The position numbers and the translations under genes were made by a program. A model generated the notes under the pieces. It was not told where the DNA came from. It was given only the letters and a program-made list of their open reading frames with translations, and did not search any database. DNA of 64,000 nt from NCBI RefSeq assembly GCF_004297875.1, contig NZ_SCSK01000054.1:1-64000 (forward strand), read 5' to 3'. Positions within the stretch are counted from its first letter, which is position 1, and each line of letters opens with the position of its first letter. Shown one piece after another: positions 54,597 to 63,289 of the stretch. The DNA comes from Pandoraea sp. (lineage in GTDB: Bacteria; Pseudomonadota; Gammaproteobacteria; Burkholderiales; Burkholderiaceae).

Positions 54597-55715
54597 CTAC
54601 CGCCCGCTGGCGTCGGGCGCGACAATGCCGGCCAGCGGAATGGCGATAGCGATGCGCACCCCGCGCCCGGGCGCCCCATCGATGACGAGCGTGCCGTCGA
54701 GGCGGCCAACCCGCTCGCGCATGCCCATCAGGCCGAACGACGCGATGTTGGCGCGCGCCTCGGAGCGCATGCCCTGGCCATTGTCCTCGATGTGCAACAG
54801 GCAGGCGCCGTCGCGCGCGGCCAGGTCGATGATGACCTGGCTGGCGCGGGCGTGCCGTGCCACGTTGGTCAGCGCTTCCTGGATGATATGAAACAGCGTC
54901 GCGGCGGCGGCGTCGCTCAACGGCAGCTCGCCCAGTGCGGCCCGGAACTCGACGGCGATGCCATAGCGCCGGCTGAAATCTTCGGTGAGCCAGTCGAGGG
55001 CCGGCACCAGGCCGAGCGTCTCGATCGCGATCGGATGCAGGCCGGCGACGATGCGCCTGAGCGAGGCCACGCCGACGTCGATCAGCCGGTGCATGTCGCG
55101 CATGTTTGCGGCAACCTGTGCGGCTACGGCCGGGTGTGCATCGAGCATGCCGTCCAGATCGGCCAGCGCCATCTTGAGCGCGGTGAGCTGTTGGCCGAGG
55201 TCGTCGTGCAGCTCGCGCGCAATGCGCGCTTGCTCTTCCTCGCGGGCGGCCTGAATATGCCTGGAGAATCGGCGGATTTGCTCAAGCTCCGCGAGCCGGC
55301 GGCGCTCGGTAAGATCTTGCGTGACCTTGGCAAACCCGCGCAGCGTTCCCTGCTCGTCGCGAATGGCGGTGATGATGACGTTGGCCCAGAATTTCGACCC
55401 GTCTTTGCGTACGCGCCAACCCTCGCTTTCATATCGGCCCTGCGCGGCCGCTGTGGCAAGCGCCAGGGCAGGCTGGCCCGCGTTGACATCTTCCGGCGAG
55501 TGGAACACCGAGAAATGGCGGCCGAGTATTTCAGCTGCCTCGTAGCCCTTCAACTTGCGTGCACCGGGATTCCAGCTGGCGACGTTGCCCGCCGGGTCGA
55601 GCCTGAAAATCGCATAGTCACCGACGGCCTCGACCAGCAAACGGAAGTTCTCGTCGGCCGGCACATGAGGTGGAGTTGGCGTGGTATCCAGGGGCTCGGT
55701 CGCCTGATCGCTCAT
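54597..55715 (-). CDS. PAS-domain sensor histidine kinase (HisKA_3 / NarX-DegS class)
   Basis: The 372-residue soluble protein has one PAS domain (about 20-140, with FRLLVEAVGDYAIFRLDPAGNVASWNPGARKLKGY). A HisKA_3 segment follows with the phospho-acceptor H170 in RELHDDLGQQLTALK, and then an ATPase domain (HIIQEALTNVARHA, DNGQGM, GLMGMRERV). It has no membrane segment, so it senses a cytoplasmic cue, possibly redox or oxygen through the PAS domain. The ATG follows AGAGGACG. The next gene is the stand-alone receiver. Confidence 0.9.
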   Translation of the reverse strand: MSDQATEPLDTTPTPPHVPADENFRLLVEAVGDYAIFRLDPAGNVASWNPGARKLKGYEAAEILGRHFSVFHSPEDVNAGQPALALATAAAQGRYESEGWRVRKDGSKFWANVIITAIRDEQGTLRGFAKVTQDLTERRRLAELEQIRRFSRHIQAAREEEQARIARELHDDLGQQLTALKMALADLDGMLDAHPAVAAQVAANMRDMHRLIDVGVASLRRIVAGLHPIAIETLGLVPALDWLTEDFSRRYGIAVEFRAALGELPLSDAAAATLFHIIQEALTNVARHARASQVIIDLAARDGACLLHIEDNGQGMRSEARANIASFGLMGMRERVGRLDGTLVIDGAPGRGVRIAIAIPLAGIVAPDASGR

Positions 55716-55964
55716 CGTCCTCTCCGGAAAGGCGAGTCCGGCTTCGGCAGGGCGCGGGCCCTAACTTGGCCTGGGGGGATGTCGCCAATATCATGCATTC
55801 TAGGTTTATTTGGCAGTAATTGGAATTGGCTCGAACCCAGGGACCGGCGGGGCCCATCCAGCGCGGCTTTGTGGCAGTATGTATGTCGCCCGGACGTGGG
55901 CTTGGCCCGCGCGGCACGCACCGATGCACCTGAGCACGATCGACTATCCAGTGAGGCGACGAGA

Positions 55965-56942
55965 ATGAAAGCAGCTTGGTATACCGAATCCGGCGAGGCG
56001 CGCCGTGTACTGGTGGTGGGCGAACTCGAGACGCCGATGCCGGGTCCCGGCGAAGTGCGGGTGAAAGTGGCCGTGTCGGGGGTCAATCCGTCGGATGTCA
56101 AGACGCGGCGCCGTCCGCTGCCATATCCTCGTGTGATTCCGCACAGCGACGGGGCGGGGGTGATCGACGCCGTCGGCGCGGAAGTCGCGCCTTCGCGCCT
56201 GGGCCAGCGCGTGTGGCTCTGGAACGGCCAGTGGCAGCGCCCGATGGGCACCGCTGCGCAGTATATCGTGGTGCCCGAGGCGCAGGCCGTCTGGCTGCCC
56301 GAGCACGTCGATTTCGCCGCCGGAGCCTGTCTCGGCATTCCGGTGATGACTGCCTATCAGGCGGTGCGCCTGCTTGGCGATGTAGCCGGCAAGACGATTC
56401 TGGTGACTGGCGCCGGTTCATCGGTGGGCCACTATGTGACACAGATCGCAACCCGGCAGGGGGCCCGCGTGATAGGCACCGCCGGCTCGGCGGCCCGGCT
56501 GGCCAATGCCACGGCGGCCGGGGCGAGCGCGGTGATCGACTACAAACAGGAACCGGTGGCTGCGCGCATCAAGGCGCTGACTGACGAACGCGGCGTCGAT
56601 GCCGTGATCGACATGGATCTGTCGAGCACCGCCGCCTACGTGCGCGACGGTGCGCTGGCGCCGCACGGCACGCTGGTCTGTTACGGCTCGAATCAGGCCG
56701 ACGACGTCCCGTTGCCATTTCGCATGCTGCTGTACCGCTCGATCGCCGTGCGCTTCTTCCTGATCTATGATCTTCTGCCGGCCGACCGCGAGGCCGTGCT
56801 GGCCGGCGTGAATGCACTGTTGGCACACGACAGGCTGGTGCATCACGTGGCGGCGCGCTTTGCGCTTGACGACATCGCCGCGGCACACGAGGCAGTGGAG
56901 GGCGGCAGGCTGGTCGGCAATGTCGTCGTCGATCTTCCCTGA
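55965..56942 (+). CDS. Zinc-free MDR-family NADPH:quinone oxidoreductase
   Basis: The 325-residue protein has the GroES-like start PGPGEVRVKVAVSGVNPSDVKTR and HSDGAGVIDAVG. A Rossmann segment ILVTGAGSSVGHYVTQIATRQGARVIGTA follows. No zinc-binding cysteines are present, which puts it in the quinone-reductase branch of medium-chain dehydrogenases. It probably reduces quinones or enones with NADPH. ATG 55965 is used; the frame upstream is antisense to the kinase gene. Confidence 0.88.
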   Translation: MKAAWYTESGEARRVLVVGELETPMPGPGEVRVKVAVSGVNPSDVKTRRRPLPYPRVIPHSDGAGVIDAVGAEVAPSRLGQRVWLWNGQWQRPMGTAAQYIVVPEAQAVWLPEHVDFAAGACLGIPVMTAYQAVRLLGDVAGKTILVTGAGSSVGHYVTQIATRQGARVIGTAGSAARLANATAAGASAVIDYKQEPVAARIKALTDERGVDAVIDMDLSSTAAYVRDGALAPHGTLVCYGSNQADDVPLPFRMLLYRSIAVRFFLIYDLLPADREAVLAGVNALLAHDRLVHHVAARFALDDIAAAHEAVEGGRLVGNVVVDLP

Positions 56943-57005
56943 GCGGCGCGGCCAGCCGCGCCGCGCGCCGGTCTTGTCTTTCATCCCAACGCAAAAGGTT
57001 ATGCC

Positions 57006-57332
57006 ATGATCCACGAACTGCGCATCTATCACTGCGCCCCGGGCCGTCTGCCGGCGCTGCACGATCGTTTCCAGCACATTACCCTCAAGTTCTGGGAAAA
57101 ATACGGCATCAAGCCGGTCGCCTTCTGGACCACCGTGGTCGGGCCGACCAACCAGACGCTGACCTATCTGCTCGAGTGGGAAAACCTGGCCGAGCGCGAA
57201 GCCAAGTGGGACGCCTTCATCGGCGATCCGCAATGGCAGGCCAAGCGGGCCGAAAGCGAAGCCAAGGCGGTCATCGTCGAGCGCATCGAGAATCAGATTC
57301 TGGTGCCGACGGCTTATTCGCCGTTGCGCTGA
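57006..57332 (+). CDS. NIPSNAP-family protein
   Basis: The 108-residue protein has the NIPSNAP start IHELRIYHCAPGRLPALHDRFQHITLKFWEKYGIKPVAFW and the core WENLAEREAKWDAFIGDPQWQAKRAESE. The fold is a small ferredoxin-like dimer; its bacterial role is unknown. It follows the quinone oxidoreductase by 63 bases on the same strand and may be co-transcribed. Confidence 0.88.
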   Translation: MIHELRIYHCAPGRLPALHDRFQHITLKFWEKYGIKPVAFWTTVVGPTNQTLTYLLEWENLAEREAKWDAFIGDPQWQAKRAESEAKAVIVERIENQILVPTAYSPLR

Positions 57333-57418
57333 CCAAGGGTCTCGCGCTAAACCGCCGGCGGCCCTCGGATTCTGCACATTGGCTTGCCGTCGCAGCACCC
57401 CGACTCACCGCCCCCGCG

Positions 57419-57448
57419 CCATCACGCCATCACGCCATCACGCCATCG
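57419..57448. repeat. Short tandem repeat of CCATCACG
   Basis: CCATCACG occurs three times in tandem from 57419 to 57442, followed by degenerate copies (CCATCG, CCATCA). It lies in the 304-bp gap between the NIPSNAP gene and the unknown gene at 57637. Apart from this repeat and the FNR box at 57486, I see nothing else in the gap. Confidence 0.6.
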
Positions 57449-57485
57449 CCATCATGGGGAATCGTTGGCCGGCTGGGGCACATCA

Positions 57486-57499
57486 TTGATATGAATCAA
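57486..57499 (+). promoter_or_regulatory. Perfect FNR/Anr box upstream of the gene at 57637
   Basis: TTGATATGAATCAA is a perfect TTGAT-N4-ATCAA site. CAAACT at 57521-57526 could be a -10 in class II spacing, or TATGCT at 57561-57566 could serve with the box near -80. The site is 138 bp before the start codon of the downstream gene. Confidence 0.65.
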
Positions 57500-57636
57500 G
57501 CGCGCGACAAATTGGCGGGGCAAACTGCGATGCAGGTATGGCGTGCGTGGCATTTTTCTCTATGCTTGGATAATTGAGTCGACCGAGACCTAACGCCGAG
57601 GCAAGCGTGGATGCCTGATAAACGAGGGAGGCCGGT

Positions 57637-57963
57637 ATGTCGCGTGAATCCGATTGGTTGGCGGCGCAAGCCTATGATGCATTCCCCGGCGCCGCCGAAT
57701 TCGTCGAGGGACAAGACCCCTCGCACGTGATCGTCAAATGGAGCATTGCGTCGGCTCACGGACATCGCCGCAACGCGCCGCTGGCCGTGGCGATCGATCC
57801 CAAGGTTGTCGACCGATGGTATGAAGCCGGCGACCGCGAGCAGGCTCGCATCTCGCGATATGTTCGCAGCGCGATCAGGAACAGGATGAGGGCCTACCAT
57901 GCCGATGGGCCGGTCGACGTGCCCGCGGCATTCCTTGTCACCATCGATGAAGGCGCCTTGTAG
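57637..57963 (+). CDS. Small protein of unknown function
   Basis: The 108-residue protein starts at ATG 57637 after GAGGGAGG. It is soluble and acidic at both ends, with a basic middle (QARISRYVRSAIRNRMRAYHADG). I do not recognise a family with certainty. The good ribosome site, codon use and a perfect FNR box upstream make it a real gene. By place it belongs to the low-oxygen group of this region. Confidence 0.7.
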   Translation: MSRESDWLAAQAYDAFPGAAEFVEGQDPSHVIVKWSIASAHGHRRNAPLAVAIDPKVVDRWYEAGDREQARISRYVRSAIRNRMRAYHADGPVDVPAAFLVTIDEGAL

Positions 57964-58157
57964 CGATCGTTGCGTCGCTACGCATCATGTCGGCAGCCTT
58001 TCCCATGGCCGGCTCTCGCGAGCCTGTGCCGCCGGCCGGCCGAACGGTTATCATCGGCAATATATGGCGGGTCGCCGGCCAGCGACGCGAATGCGGTGCA
58101 TCGTCTGGCCGCAGCGCCCGTTGAAGGCGGCCTTGGTCCACTCTTTCAGGATTATCC

Positions 58158-58544
58158 ATGAGTCTTCGCATCGTTCAGCTCGGCACCCCCCGCGCGCCCG
58201 ACGAGGGCCTGCGCATCGGCACCGTGCGGCGTCCGCCGCGCGGCGTGCCGAAAGCAGAATTCAGCAAGCGCGATTACTACGATGTCTGGCTGCCTAACCT
58301 CTCGCCCAGCCCCGAGCTGGTTGCCGAGGCCCAGGCCGCCGAGAGCCAGGCCGACTGGAATCGCTTCAAGCGCAAATTCCGCGCCGAGATGAACACCAGC
58401 GAGCACGGCAAGGTACTCGACCTGCTGGCCGCCCTGTCGCACACCACGCAGTTTTCGGTGGGCTGCTACTGCGCCGACGAAAACCACTGCCATCGCAGCG
58501 TTCTGCGCGAGTTGCTGCAGGAGCGGGGCGCCGAGATCAAGTGA
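58158..58544 (+). CDS. DUF488-family protein
   Basis: The 128-residue protein has the DUF488 pattern: RIGTVRRPPRGVPKAEFSKRDYYDVWLPNLSPSPELV, WNRFKRKFRAEM and VGCYCADENHCHRSVLRELL. The Cys/His-rich end may form the active or metal site. The function is unknown. Its last eight bases overlap the end of the convergent AraC-like gene. Confidence 0.88.
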   Translation: MSLRIVQLGTPRAPDEGLRIGTVRRPPRGVPKAEFSKRDYYDVWLPNLSPSPELVAEAQAAESQADWNRFKRKFRAEMNTSEHGKVLDLLAALSHTTQFSVGCYCADENHCHRSVLRELLQERGAEIK

Positions 58545-59283
58545 GCTTGAGCTGTACGCCGGAGAAAAACCCGCGCGGGAGCCTGGCCGGAAAGTCGCTG
58601 GCCTCGGCGCTGTCCCGCCGATGCCTTCGCCGCCGGGGGCGCATATGCGCCCGCTCCAGCGCATCGCAGTCGACGCACACAATTCGGCGAAACGCCGCCC
58701 GCATGGCCGCGGGTGTGTCCAGTCCGACGGCCACGGCAATTCGCGCGAAATCGAGCTTGGTTGTCATCATCTGCACCAGCGCGGCGATCACGCGCTGCCG
58801 TTCTACCACGGCAGCCAGGCTGGTGCCGCTTTGTGCCAGCAAGGCATGGAATGCGCCCTCCGGCAACCGGCAGTGCCTGGCCAGCGCATCGGCCCGCCAC
58901 TGCGCGTTGGGTGCGCGAAACACCTGACGGGCCAGCGCGGCGGCCAGTTGGGTGTTCTCGGGGGCGGTCGCGCATGCGGTGCGGTGATCCGTCTCGAAAG
59001 TGACGATGGCTCTGGCAGCAATGCTGGCGCCGGTTCTTGCCGCGAGCAGATAGTCCAGGGGGGTGCCGGGCGGTAATTCGGCATCCTGGCCAGGATGAAC
59101 GGTCCGATGGCCGTGTCGGGTGATCAGCGCTGATGTGCCTGACAGCACCTGGACGCGCAGCGCATAGGGGATGTCGATGCCGCGCAGCAGCAGTTGTGTC
59201 GTGGTGGTCAGCGGCACGCGCAGCGGAAACGGCAGCGCGCCGCGTGCCCACAGCGCGTCGATGCCCTGCCGGACGCCGTTCAT
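58537..59283 (-). CDS. AraC-like helix-turn-helix regulator
   Basis: The 248-residue protein has a C-terminal segment resembling a divergent AraC domain (WRADALARHCRLPEGAFHALLAQSGTSLAAVVERQRVIAAL, then FARIAVAVGLDTPAAMRAAFRRI). The N-terminal part is a small beta-rich sensor. The motifs are weaker than usual, so the call is moderate. Its ATG at 59283 overlaps the CitE-like stop as ATGA, making it the last gene of the catabolic operon. Confidence 0.65.
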   Translation of the reverse strand: MNGVRQGIDALWARGALPFPLRVPLTTTTQLLLRGIDIPYALRVQVLSGTSALITRHGHRTVHPGQDAELPPGTPLDYLLAARTGASIAARAIVTFETDHRTACATAPENTQLAAALARQVFRAPNAQWRADALARHCRLPEGAFHALLAQSGTSLAAVVERQRVIAALVQMMTTKLDFARIAVAVGLDTPAAMRAAFRRIVCVDCDALERAHMRPRRRRHRRDSAEASDFPARLPRGFFSGVQLKLT

Positions 59284-60095
59284 CGGTGTACGGCAGCCGC
59301 CGAGATGGCGCGGGCGCGATCGACGACAGGCTTGTCGACCAGCTTGCCATCGATGGCGATGGCGCCGTGCGGATCGGCGGCCACCGCCGCAAGCACGCGC
59401 TCTGCCCAGGCGCGCTCCTGATCCGAGGGCAGGAAGCCGCGTTGCACCGCCGCGACCTGCCTGGGATGAATGCACAGCTTGGCGCCGAATCCGAAGCGCC
59501 GCGCGCGCAGCACCTCCGCTTCGAGCGTCGCGGCGTCGTCGATGGCCAGCGCCACCCCGTCGACCGGCGCAGGCAGTCGCGCGTAGCGGGATTCGACCAC
59601 CAACTGGGTGCGTATCGCATCGAGTTCCCGATCGTCGCCCCCGATGCCGGCATCTCCGCAAAAATCCACCGAGCCGAAAGCAATGCGCGTGAGACCCGGC
59701 GTTCCCGCAATCTCGCGCAGATGCACCAGGCCGGCCACGCTTTCGACCAGCGCATGGAGCTCCTGCTCGGGCCGCAACCGGGCCCGCACGGTGCTCAATG
59801 CCGCGCGCTCCTCGCTCTTGGGCAGCATGATGCCGGCCACCGCAGGCAGCGCGGCGAGCGCCATATCGTCGACGTGCCATGTCGTATTGACGCCGTTCAC
59901 GCGCACCAGGATGCGCTCGTCCGGCCCGCCCCGCGCCTGCAGCCATTCGGCCAGGGCCGCGCGCGCCGTTGCCTTGGCGCCGGGCGCCACGGCGTCCTCG
60001 AGATCGAGGATGATTCGATCGGCGCCGCTGGCCAGCGCCTTGGAAAAACGTTCAGGGCGTTCGCCCGGGACAAACAGATAGCTATAGACGGACAT
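59280..60095 (-). CDS. CitE-like CoA-ester lyase (HpcH/HpaI family)
   Basis: The 271-residue protein has the CitE-type TIM-barrel motifs: LFVPGERPERFSKALASGADRIILDLEDAVAP at the start, MLPKSEE, AFGSVDFCGDAGI with acidic metal ligands, and GFGAKLCIHPRQVAAV. Stand-alone CitE-like enzymes cleave malyl-CoA, citramalyl-CoA or related 3-hydroxyacyl-CoAs. With the CoA transferase and acyl-CoA dehydrogenase of the same operon, a citramalyl-CoA-type lyase step is a reasonable inference. Confidence 0.88.
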   Translation of the reverse strand: MSVYSYLFVPGERPERFSKALASGADRIILDLEDAVAPGAKATARAALAEWLQARGGPDERILVRVNGVNTTWHVDDMALAALPAVAGIMLPKSEERAALSTVRARLRPEQELHALVESVAGLVHLREIAGTPGLTRIAFGSVDFCGDAGIGGDDRELDAIRTQLVVESRYARLPAPVDGVALAIDDAATLEAEVLRARRFGFGAKLCIHPRQVAAVQRGFLPSDQERAWAERVLAAVAADPHGAIAIDGKLVDKPVVDRARAISAAAVHR

Positions 60096-60110
60096 GATCG
60101 GCCAGGTTGT

Positions 60111-60857
60111 TCAGACGGGGCGCCAGTCGCGCTGGAACTTCTCCGAATAGCTGAAGCGCTCGGCGGGGTGCGTGCTGATCGCCACCTCCACGACTTCGCC
60201 ACGTCGATTGATGTAATGCCGGCAAATCCACAACGCCGCGGAGCGGGCCTTGACGTTGAGCTGCCGGGCTTGTGCGCTAGTGACGTTTACCGCGCGGATT
60301 TCCTGCTGCACTTCGGTGATCTGCTCGCCGAACTGACGTTCGATCAGCGTGTAGATCGGCGCGTGTGTCGCGGAGCCCACGTTCTCGATCGTGCGAAATG
60401 CCGGGTGGATGTAGATCTCGCTCACGCAGATCGGGTAGGGGGAGTCGCCCGAGCGGCGCAATGCCTCGATGCGCAGCCACGTCTCGCCAGGGGTCGCGCG
60501 CAACAGGCCACACAGGCTCTCGTCGATCTCGATGGTTTGCCGCGAGACGATGTCGAGCTCGGTGTCCGCCGTGTATTGCTGCAGATCGCCCAACTGCTGC
60601 ATGACCTGCTGGTAGCCGCTGACCGCCTGCTGCGCCCGCACGCGGGTGCCGACGCCGGCCTGGCGGTCGACCAGCCCCATCTGCACCAGCCGCTTGACGG
60701 CTTCGCGCACCGTGAAGCGACTGGCCCCGAACTGCTCGCACAGATCGTATTCGGTCGGCAACAGATCGCCGATACCGTATTTGCCCGCCTGGATTTCGTT
60801 GATCAGCGTCTGGGCCAGTTGCAAATAGCGGGGCTGTTGATTGAGCAGTGTTGTCAT
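60111..60857 (-). CDS. GntR-family regulator, HutC type (UTRA domain)
   Basis: The 248-residue protein has the GntR winged helix (IQAGKYGIGDLLPTEYDLCEQFGASRFTVREAVKRLVQMGLVDRQAGVGTRV) and a C-terminal UTRA ligand domain. It lies inside the operon, 42 bp after the CoA-transferase gene and 15 bp before the CitE-like gene, and probably represses the operon until the substrate or an intermediate is present. Confidence 0.92.
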   Translation of the reverse strand: MTTLLNQQPRYLQLAQTLINEIQAGKYGIGDLLPTEYDLCEQFGASRFTVREAVKRLVQMGLVDRQAGVGTRVRAQQAVSGYQQVMQQLGDLQQYTADTELDIVSRQTIEIDESLCGLLRATPGETWLRIEALRRSGDSPYPICVSEIYIHPAFRTIENVGSATHAPIYTLIERQFGEQITEVQQEIRAVNVTSAQARQLNVKARSAALWICRHYINRRGEVVEVAISTHPAERFSYSEKFQRDWRPV

Positions 60858-60899
60858 GCAGATGTCGCACGCGGCGATGAGAGGCGTTGAAGGGCCTTA

Positions 60900-62090
60900 T
60901 TATTGCACCACAGCTTTCTCGCGCAGCCAAGCAATGCGCGTATCGTCATACCCGAGGTCGCGCAGAATCGTTTCGGTATGCTCGCCCATGCGCGGCGCGG
61001 CACGCGTGGGCAACGCCTCGTCGATGCGCACCGGCGAGGCAACACCGCGAATCGGGCCGTGTTCGGGATGCAGAAAGTCGAGTACCCGGTCCTGTTCGGC
61101 AACGAACGGGTTCTCCAGCGCCTGGGCCACGTCGTAGACAGGCGAGGCCGGCACCTTGCCAGCGAAACGCGTCATCCAGGTGGCGGTATCCTCCGTCATC
61201 AGCACGTCGTCCAGTTCGCGCCGCACGCGATTGCGGTTGGCCAGCCGCGCCTTGTAATTGCACAACTCCGGGTCGCTGATCCATTCCGGTCTGCCCAGCA
61301 CCTCGGCCAGAACGCCCCAGAACTTTTCCTTGTTGCACATCAGGAATATCCAGCCGTCGCGCGTCCGATACAGCTCGCTGGGCGTGAGCGACGGGTGGCT
61401 CGAACGCGGTTCGCGCCGGGTAGTGTGCCCGCCATTGAGGTACCAGGTCGCGACGTAGGCGAGGTTGTGCAGCGCCACATCGAACAGGCTGACATCGAGA
61501 TCGCGGCCGCGCCCGGCACGGCGCGCCTCGAGCACGCCGGCGAGCAGCGCCATCGCGGCGGTCGTGCCGGTCATCAGATCGATGATCGACAGGCCGAAGC
61601 GCGCGGGCGGCCCGTCCGGTTCGCCGGTGAGCGACAGGTATCCGGCCTCGGCCTGCATCAGATAGTCATAGCCGGGCCAAGCCTGGCGCGAGCCGGTGCG
61701 GCCGTAGGCAGACAGATGCACGCAAACCAGTGCCGGGTTGGCGGCGGCCAGCGAGGCGTAGTCGAGCCCGAGCTTGACCGGCAGGTCGCCGCGCAGATTG
61801 TCGAACAGCGCGTCGCTCCTGGCGACCAGGTGTTGCAGGATCTCGCGCCCCTCCTGGGTTTTCAGGTCGAGCGTGAGGCTGCGCTTGTTGCGGTTGAACG
61901 CCTCGTAGAAGTGGCTGTCGCCGGGGCCGAAGTAGTGCGGGCCAACCGCGCGGCCGACGTCGCCGCCGTCCTTGGCGTTTTCGATCTTGATCACATCGGC
62001 GCCCAGATCCGCCAGGTGCTGCGTGGCGAACGGGCCGGCGCCGTATTGCTCGACTGCGACCACGCGCAGTCCGGAAAGTGGCAGACTCAT
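60900..62090 (-). CDS. Class III (CaiB/BaiF) CoA transferase
   Basis: The 396-residue protein has the class III start LSGLRVVAVEQYGAGPFATQHLADLGADVIKIE, RNKRSLTLDLKTQEGREI, and the catalytic aspartate D171 in SIIDLMTG. It moves CoA between carboxylic acids, usually from succinyl-CoA or another acyl-CoA. ATG 62090 overlaps the dehydrogenase stop as ATGA; the open frame upstream is antisense noise. It likely activates the acid that the operon degrades. Confidence 0.92.
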   Translation of the reverse strand: MSLPLSGLRVVAVEQYGAGPFATQHLADLGADVIKIENAKDGGDVGRAVGPHYFGPGDSHFYEAFNRNKRSLTLDLKTQEGREILQHLVARSDALFDNLRGDLPVKLGLDYASLAAANPALVCVHLSAYGRTGSRQAWPGYDYLMQAEAGYLSLTGEPDGPPARFGLSIIDLMTGTTAAMALLAGVLEARRAGRGRDLDVSLFDVALHNLAYVATWYLNGGHTTRREPRSSHPSLTPSELYRTRDGWIFLMCNKEKFWGVLAEVLGRPEWISDPELCNYKARLANRNRVRRELDDVLMTEDTATWMTRFAGKVPASPVYDVAQALENPFVAEQDRVLDFLHPEHGPIRGVASPVRIDEALPTRAAPRMGEHTETILRDLGYDDTRIAWLREKAVVQ

Positions 62091-63265
62091 ACGGGATTCC
62101 TTGCTATCAGTTGCTTGGCGATGATGATGCGTTGCATCTCGTTGGTGCCTTCGCCGATCACCAACAGCGGCGCGTCGCGGTACAGGCGCTCGATATTGAA
62201 TTCCTTCGAATAGCCGTAGGCGCCGTGAATGCGCATGGCTTCGAGGCTGTTTTCCACGCCTGCCTCGGTGGCGAAATATTTCGCCATGCCTGCTTCCATG
62301 TCGCACCGCTCGCCGCTGTCGTACGCCTGCGCGGCGGCGTCCACCAGCAGGCGCGCCGCTTGTACGCGAGTCGCCATTTCGCCGAGCTTGAGCTGGATCG
62401 CCTGATGCTCGCAGATCGGCTTGCCGAAGGTCTTGCGCATTTGCGCGTATGCCACTGATTCGTCGAGTGCGGCCGCCGCGATGCCCAGCCCGCGTGCCGC
62501 GACATTGATACGGCCCAGCTCCAGCCCACCGAGAATCTGCTGAAGCCCGCGTCCTTCCTCGCCGCCGAGCAGCCGATCGGCCGGCACGCGATAGTTGTCG
62601 AAGCTGAGCTCGCAGGTATCGATGCCTTTGTAGCCGAGCTTTTCGAGCTTGCGGCTGACATGAAAGCCCGGCCCCTTCTCGGCGATGAGCAAGCTCATGC
62701 CGCGGTGGCGCGGCTCGGCCGCGGGGTCGGTCTTGACCAGCAGGATCAGGCAATTGCCGTGCATGCTGTTGGTGATCCAGGTTTTCGCGCCGTTGACCAC
62801 GTAATGATCGCCATCGCGGCGGGCCGTGGTGCGAATGGCCTGCAGGTCGGTGCCGCAGTCGGGCTCTGTCAGGCCGATGCCGCCGCGCAGCTCGCCGGTG
62901 GCAAAGCGCGGCAAATACGCCTGCTTTTGCGCCGGCGTGCCAAAGCGCTGCACCGCCATGGCCATGATCAGGTGCGAGTTGATGATGCCGCTGACTGACA
63001 TCCATACGGCCGACATGCGCTCGATGATGCGCGCATAGGTGCGCGTGCTCAGGCCCAGGCCACCATATTCCGGCGCGATAAGGCAGCCGAACAGGCCCAT
63101 CGTCTTCATGTGTTCGACGATTTCCTCCGGGTAGGTATCGCTGCTCTCCAGCGCGCGCACGTGCGGCGCGACCTCGACCTTGAGGAAGCGATCGATCATG
63201 TCCAGAATGAGTTGCTCGTTATCGTCGGCGGCAGCGCCTGACGACGGCGCATTGGGGTGAGTCAT
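62087..63265 (-). CDS. Acyl-CoA dehydrogenase
   Basis: The 392-residue flavoprotein has GGIGLTEPDCGTDLQAIRTTA (FAD/substrate signature), VVNGAKTWITNS, QMRKTFGKPICEHQAIQLKLGEM and the catalytic E372 in GEGTNEMQR. It forms an alpha,beta double bond in an acyl-CoA and passes electrons to ETF. By context the substrate could be a branched dicarboxylyl-CoA such as methylsuccinyl-CoA; a glutaryl-CoA-type role is another option. Confidence 0.93.
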   Translation of the reverse strand: MTHPNAPSSGAAADDNEQLILDMIDRFLKVEVAPHVRALESSDTYPEEIVEHMKTMGLFGCLIAPEYGGLGLSTRTYARIIERMSAVWMSVSGIINSHLIMAMAVQRFGTPAQKQAYLPRFATGELRGGIGLTEPDCGTDLQAIRTTARRDGDHYVVNGAKTWITNSMHGNCLILLVKTDPAAEPRHRGMSLLIAEKGPGFHVSRKLEKLGYKGIDTCELSFDNYRVPADRLLGGEEGRGLQQILGGLELGRINVAARGLGIAAAALDESVAYAQMRKTFGKPICEHQAIQLKLGEMATRVQAARLLVDAAAQAYDSGERCDMEAGMAKYFATEAGVENSLEAMRIHGAYGYSKEFNIERLYRDAPLLVIGEGTNEMQRIIIAKQLIARNPV

Positions 63266-63289
63266 GAAAAGGTCTCCTCGATCGGAAAA

